This document shows, piece after piece, positions 6,250 through 7,306 of a stretch of 7,306 nucleotides of DNA. Position 1 is the stretch's first letter. The number at the start of each line of letters is the position of its first letter. The notes below the pieces were generated by a model, which did not search any database, had not been told where the DNA came from, and was given only the letters and a program-made list of their open reading frames with translations. Source of the DNA: an uncultured Bacteroidota bacterium (GTDB lineage Bacteria; Bacteroidota; Bacteroidia; Chitinophagales; Chitinophagaceae). The translations under genes and the position numbers were made by a program. The DNA is taken from the NCBI GenBank assembly GCA_903851455.1, contig CAINOM010000006.1, positions 1 through 7,306 on the forward strand. The letters run 5' to 3'.

Positions 6250-6762
6250 ATGAACCCACGCTGTTTCTCATTTGGTAACCTGGCGCATTACGCCATGATC
6301 ATTTTATCCGGCATTGCCGCTGCGGTTGTCTTGTTTTCCTGCGGCAAGTGCAGCTGTGTGGATCAAAGCCTGGTCGGTATCGATTTAATTAATTTCGACA
6401 GTTCAACTACACAATCTGCGACAGTCAACGAGTATAAGAAGGATGGCACATTTTCTTCGCTTGTAAATACATCGGCAAGCATTCGAATCCACAACTGGAG
6501 CAGTGTGGGTGAGCTACCATATGCCTTCGACTATTGTTATGATTATATTGTAACCATATATCCTGCGGGTCGGGTCTATAAGTTTAAGGGGTTGGGGCAT
6601 GGTAGTGATAGTAAATCTAATGCTTTGAACATGGGCGGAGAATGTGAGCGCTGCGGGAACAGCATATCTTATACCTTGAATGACTCCGTTCATAATATTG
6701 CAGAAATGTCATATGGGCATAGCAACGGCGGTGGTGACTATTTTTTCCAGGTCTTTTATTAG
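6250..6762 (+). CDS. Hypothetical small lipoprotein rich in cysteine
   Basis: A 170-residue protein from ATG 6250. The frame extends upstream to a TTG at 6214, but that would add a Lys/Arg-rich stretch translated from the A11 tract. Hydrophobic residues 14-29 end in a lipobox LFSC with the acylated cysteine predicted at 31, so it is probably a lipoprotein anchored in an envelope membrane. Cysteines at 34 and 36 follow directly (C-G-K-C-S-C), with further ones at 96, 132 and 135 (ECERC), an unusual density that suggests metal binding or disulfides. The mature part is beta-rich (YDYIVTIYPAGRVYKFKG at 97-114, SYTLND at 140-145) and ends in YFFQVFY. No family is recognised. It resembles the fragment at the left edge of the window in the order of its motifs (inference). 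It is followed by ileS, which has a separate promoter box. Confidence 0.72.
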   Translation: MNPRCFSFGNLAHYAMIILSGIAAAVVLFSCGKCSCVDQSLVGIDLINFDSSTTQSATVNEYKKDGTFSSLVNTSASIRIHNWSSVGELPYAFDYCYDYIVTIYPAGRVYKFKGLGHGSDSKSNALNMGGECERCGNSISYTLNDSVHNIAEMSYGHSNGGGDYFFQVFY

Positions 6763-6828
6763 GATAATTCGCCATATCTTGTTCATATTTAACAAAAAAC
6801 CGCTTCAATAATTCCCAAATAATCTCCC

Positions 6829-6836
6829 TACCTTTG
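6829..6836 (+). promoter_or_regulatory. Putative -7 box (TACCTTTG) of the ileS promoter
   Basis: TACCTTTG is an exact match to the Bacteroidota TAnnTTTG box and is followed by GCACC, a very common context for these promoters. It lies 80 bp before the ileS ATG, placing transcription start near 6842 and leaving a leader of about 70-75 bases. A convincing -33 element is not seen. Confidence 0.6.
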
Positions 6837-6845
6837 CACCCATTT

Positions 6846-6898
6846 TTAAGCTGGGATAGACCTGTTTTTATATTAAATATCCGGCCCAGTCAGCTTAA
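6846..6898 (+). promoter_or_regulatory. Hairpin in the ileS 5' leader
   Basis: TTAAGCTG at 6846-6853 pairs perfectly with CAGCTTAA at 6891-6898. Directly inside it, GGATA (6854-6858) pairs with TATCC (6878-6882), leaving an 8-base bulge (6883-6890) on the 3' side. An alternative pairing of CTGGG (6851-6855) with CCCAG (6885-6889) excludes both stems, so two mutually exclusive folds exist. The hairpin lies between the promoter box and the ileS start, ending 17 bases before the ATG. It may regulate translation or protect the message. There is no T-box sequence and no T tract for attenuation. Confidence 0.45.
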
Positions 6899-6915
6899 TT
6901 CTTAGCCTGAAACCA

Positions 6916-7306
6916 ATGTCTAAATACAACGAATATAAGGGACTGAACATGCCATCCATCGAGCAGGAATACCTGGCTAAGTGGAAGGCGGAACATACGT
7001 TTGGAGAAAGCGTAAAGCTGCGCGATGGTGCGGAGCATTTTGTGTTTTATGAAGGTCCGCCGAGCGCGAACGGTATGCCGGGCATTCACCACGTCATCAG
7101 CCGTACGCTCAAGGACCTGGTGTGCCGGTACAAAACCATGCAGGGTTACCAGGTAAACCGGAAGGCCGGTTGGGATACCCATGGCCTGCCGATAGAGCTG
7201 TTTGTAGAGAAGGAACTGGGCATCACCAAGGAGGACATAGGCAAGAAGATAAGTGTAGAAGATTATAATAAGAAGTGCCGCGAGGTGGTGATGCGGTATA
7301 AGGACA
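6916..7306 (+). CDS. ileS: Isoleucyl-tRNA synthetase (IleRS2-like), N-terminal part
   Basis: The first 130 residues of IleRS, which charges tRNA-Ile with isoleucine in the cytoplasm; the gene runs off the right edge (full enzymes of this clade are about 1,100 residues). The ATG at 6916 gives MSKYNEYKGLNMPSIEQEYL, a normal N-terminus. Class I catalytic-domain landmarks are VFYEGPPSANGMPGIHH at 43-59, LKDLVCRYKTMQGYQVNRKA at 65-84 and GWDTHGLPIE at 85-94. The HIGH-type signature reads G56-I57-H58-H59, so the first and third positions of H-x-G-H are exchanged. That form is found in some IleRS2 enzymes, including those of Bacteroidota. The KMSKS loop, editing domain and tRNA-binding region are outside the window. 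It has its own promoter box and leader hairpin upstream. Confidence 0.97.
   Translation, partial: MSKYNEYKGLNMPSIEQEYLAKWKAEHTFGESVKLRDGAEHFVFYEGPPSANGMPGIHHVISRTLKDLVCRYKTMQGYQVNRKAGWDTHGLPIELFVEKELGITKEDIGKKISVEDYNKKCREVVMRYKD

Noticed and set aside
6837..6915. T-box or attenuator upstream of ileS
   Set aside because: The leader is too short, and there is no T-box consensus, specifier-loop architecture or T tract.
1..7306. CRISPR array, tRNA/rRNA genes, insertion sequences, toxin-antitoxin or phage-defence genes
   Set aside because: Read on both strands; no regularly spaced repeats, cloverleaf, transposase, terminal inverted repeats or recognisable defence domains were seen.

Overview
The window looks like chromosomal DNA from a Bacteroidota bacterium, most likely of the Chitinophagales/Chitinophagaceae type. 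This rests on a type IX secretion sorting domain, DUF1543 and DUF4260 proteins, a short Bacteroidetes-style Crp/Fnr regulator, TAnnTTTG-type -7 promoter boxes, A-rich rather than GGAGG-type ribosome-binding regions, and the clade-typical isoleucyl-tRNA synthetase. The genus cannot be fixed from the sequence alone.

Layout. The left edge (1-332, +) holds the C-terminal end of a secreted or lipoprotein-like hypothetical protein. It converges, across a perfect 12-bp hairpin (426-459), on a large minus-strand gene (515-2356) for a secreted right-handed beta-helix protein with a C-terminal T9SS sorting tail. A divergent spacer (2357-2547) with an A11 tract leads to a plus-strand gene for a small outer-membrane beta-barrel-like protein (2548-3159), whose start codon is doubtful. 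It converges, with 32 bp between, on a minus-strand run of three genes. In transcription order these are a Crp/Fnr-family regulator (4159-4749), a DUF4260 membrane protein (3715-4083) and a four-helix membrane protein of unknown family (3192-3659). Divergent from the regulator, across only 39 bp, is a DUF1543 protein (4789-5331, +, TTG start).

The right third is all plus strand: an AT-rich periplasmic TPR protein (5433-6104), a small cysteine-containing lipoprotein (6250-6762), and the 5' part of ileS (6916 to the window edge). ileS has its own promoter box (6829-6836) and a leader hairpin (6846-6898).

How the genes fit together. Most are accessory envelope genes with no common pathway that I can see. 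The most coherent unit is the Crp/Fnr regulator with its two membrane-protein neighbours and perhaps the divergent DUF1543 gene. The clearest functional prediction concerns IleRS: its class I signature reads G-I-H-H instead of H-x-G-H, the swapped form associated with very strong mupirocin resistance in IleRS2 enzymes. I found no CRISPR array, tRNA, rRNA, insertion sequence, phage gene or recognisable defence system. No gene-free stretch exceeds 300 bases; the longest (333-514 and 2357-2547) are described under their features. I do not see a convincing new multi-gene system. The best leads are the IleRS motif, the ileS leader hairpin, the regulator/DUF4260 cluster, and a possible paralogous pair of small lipoproteins.
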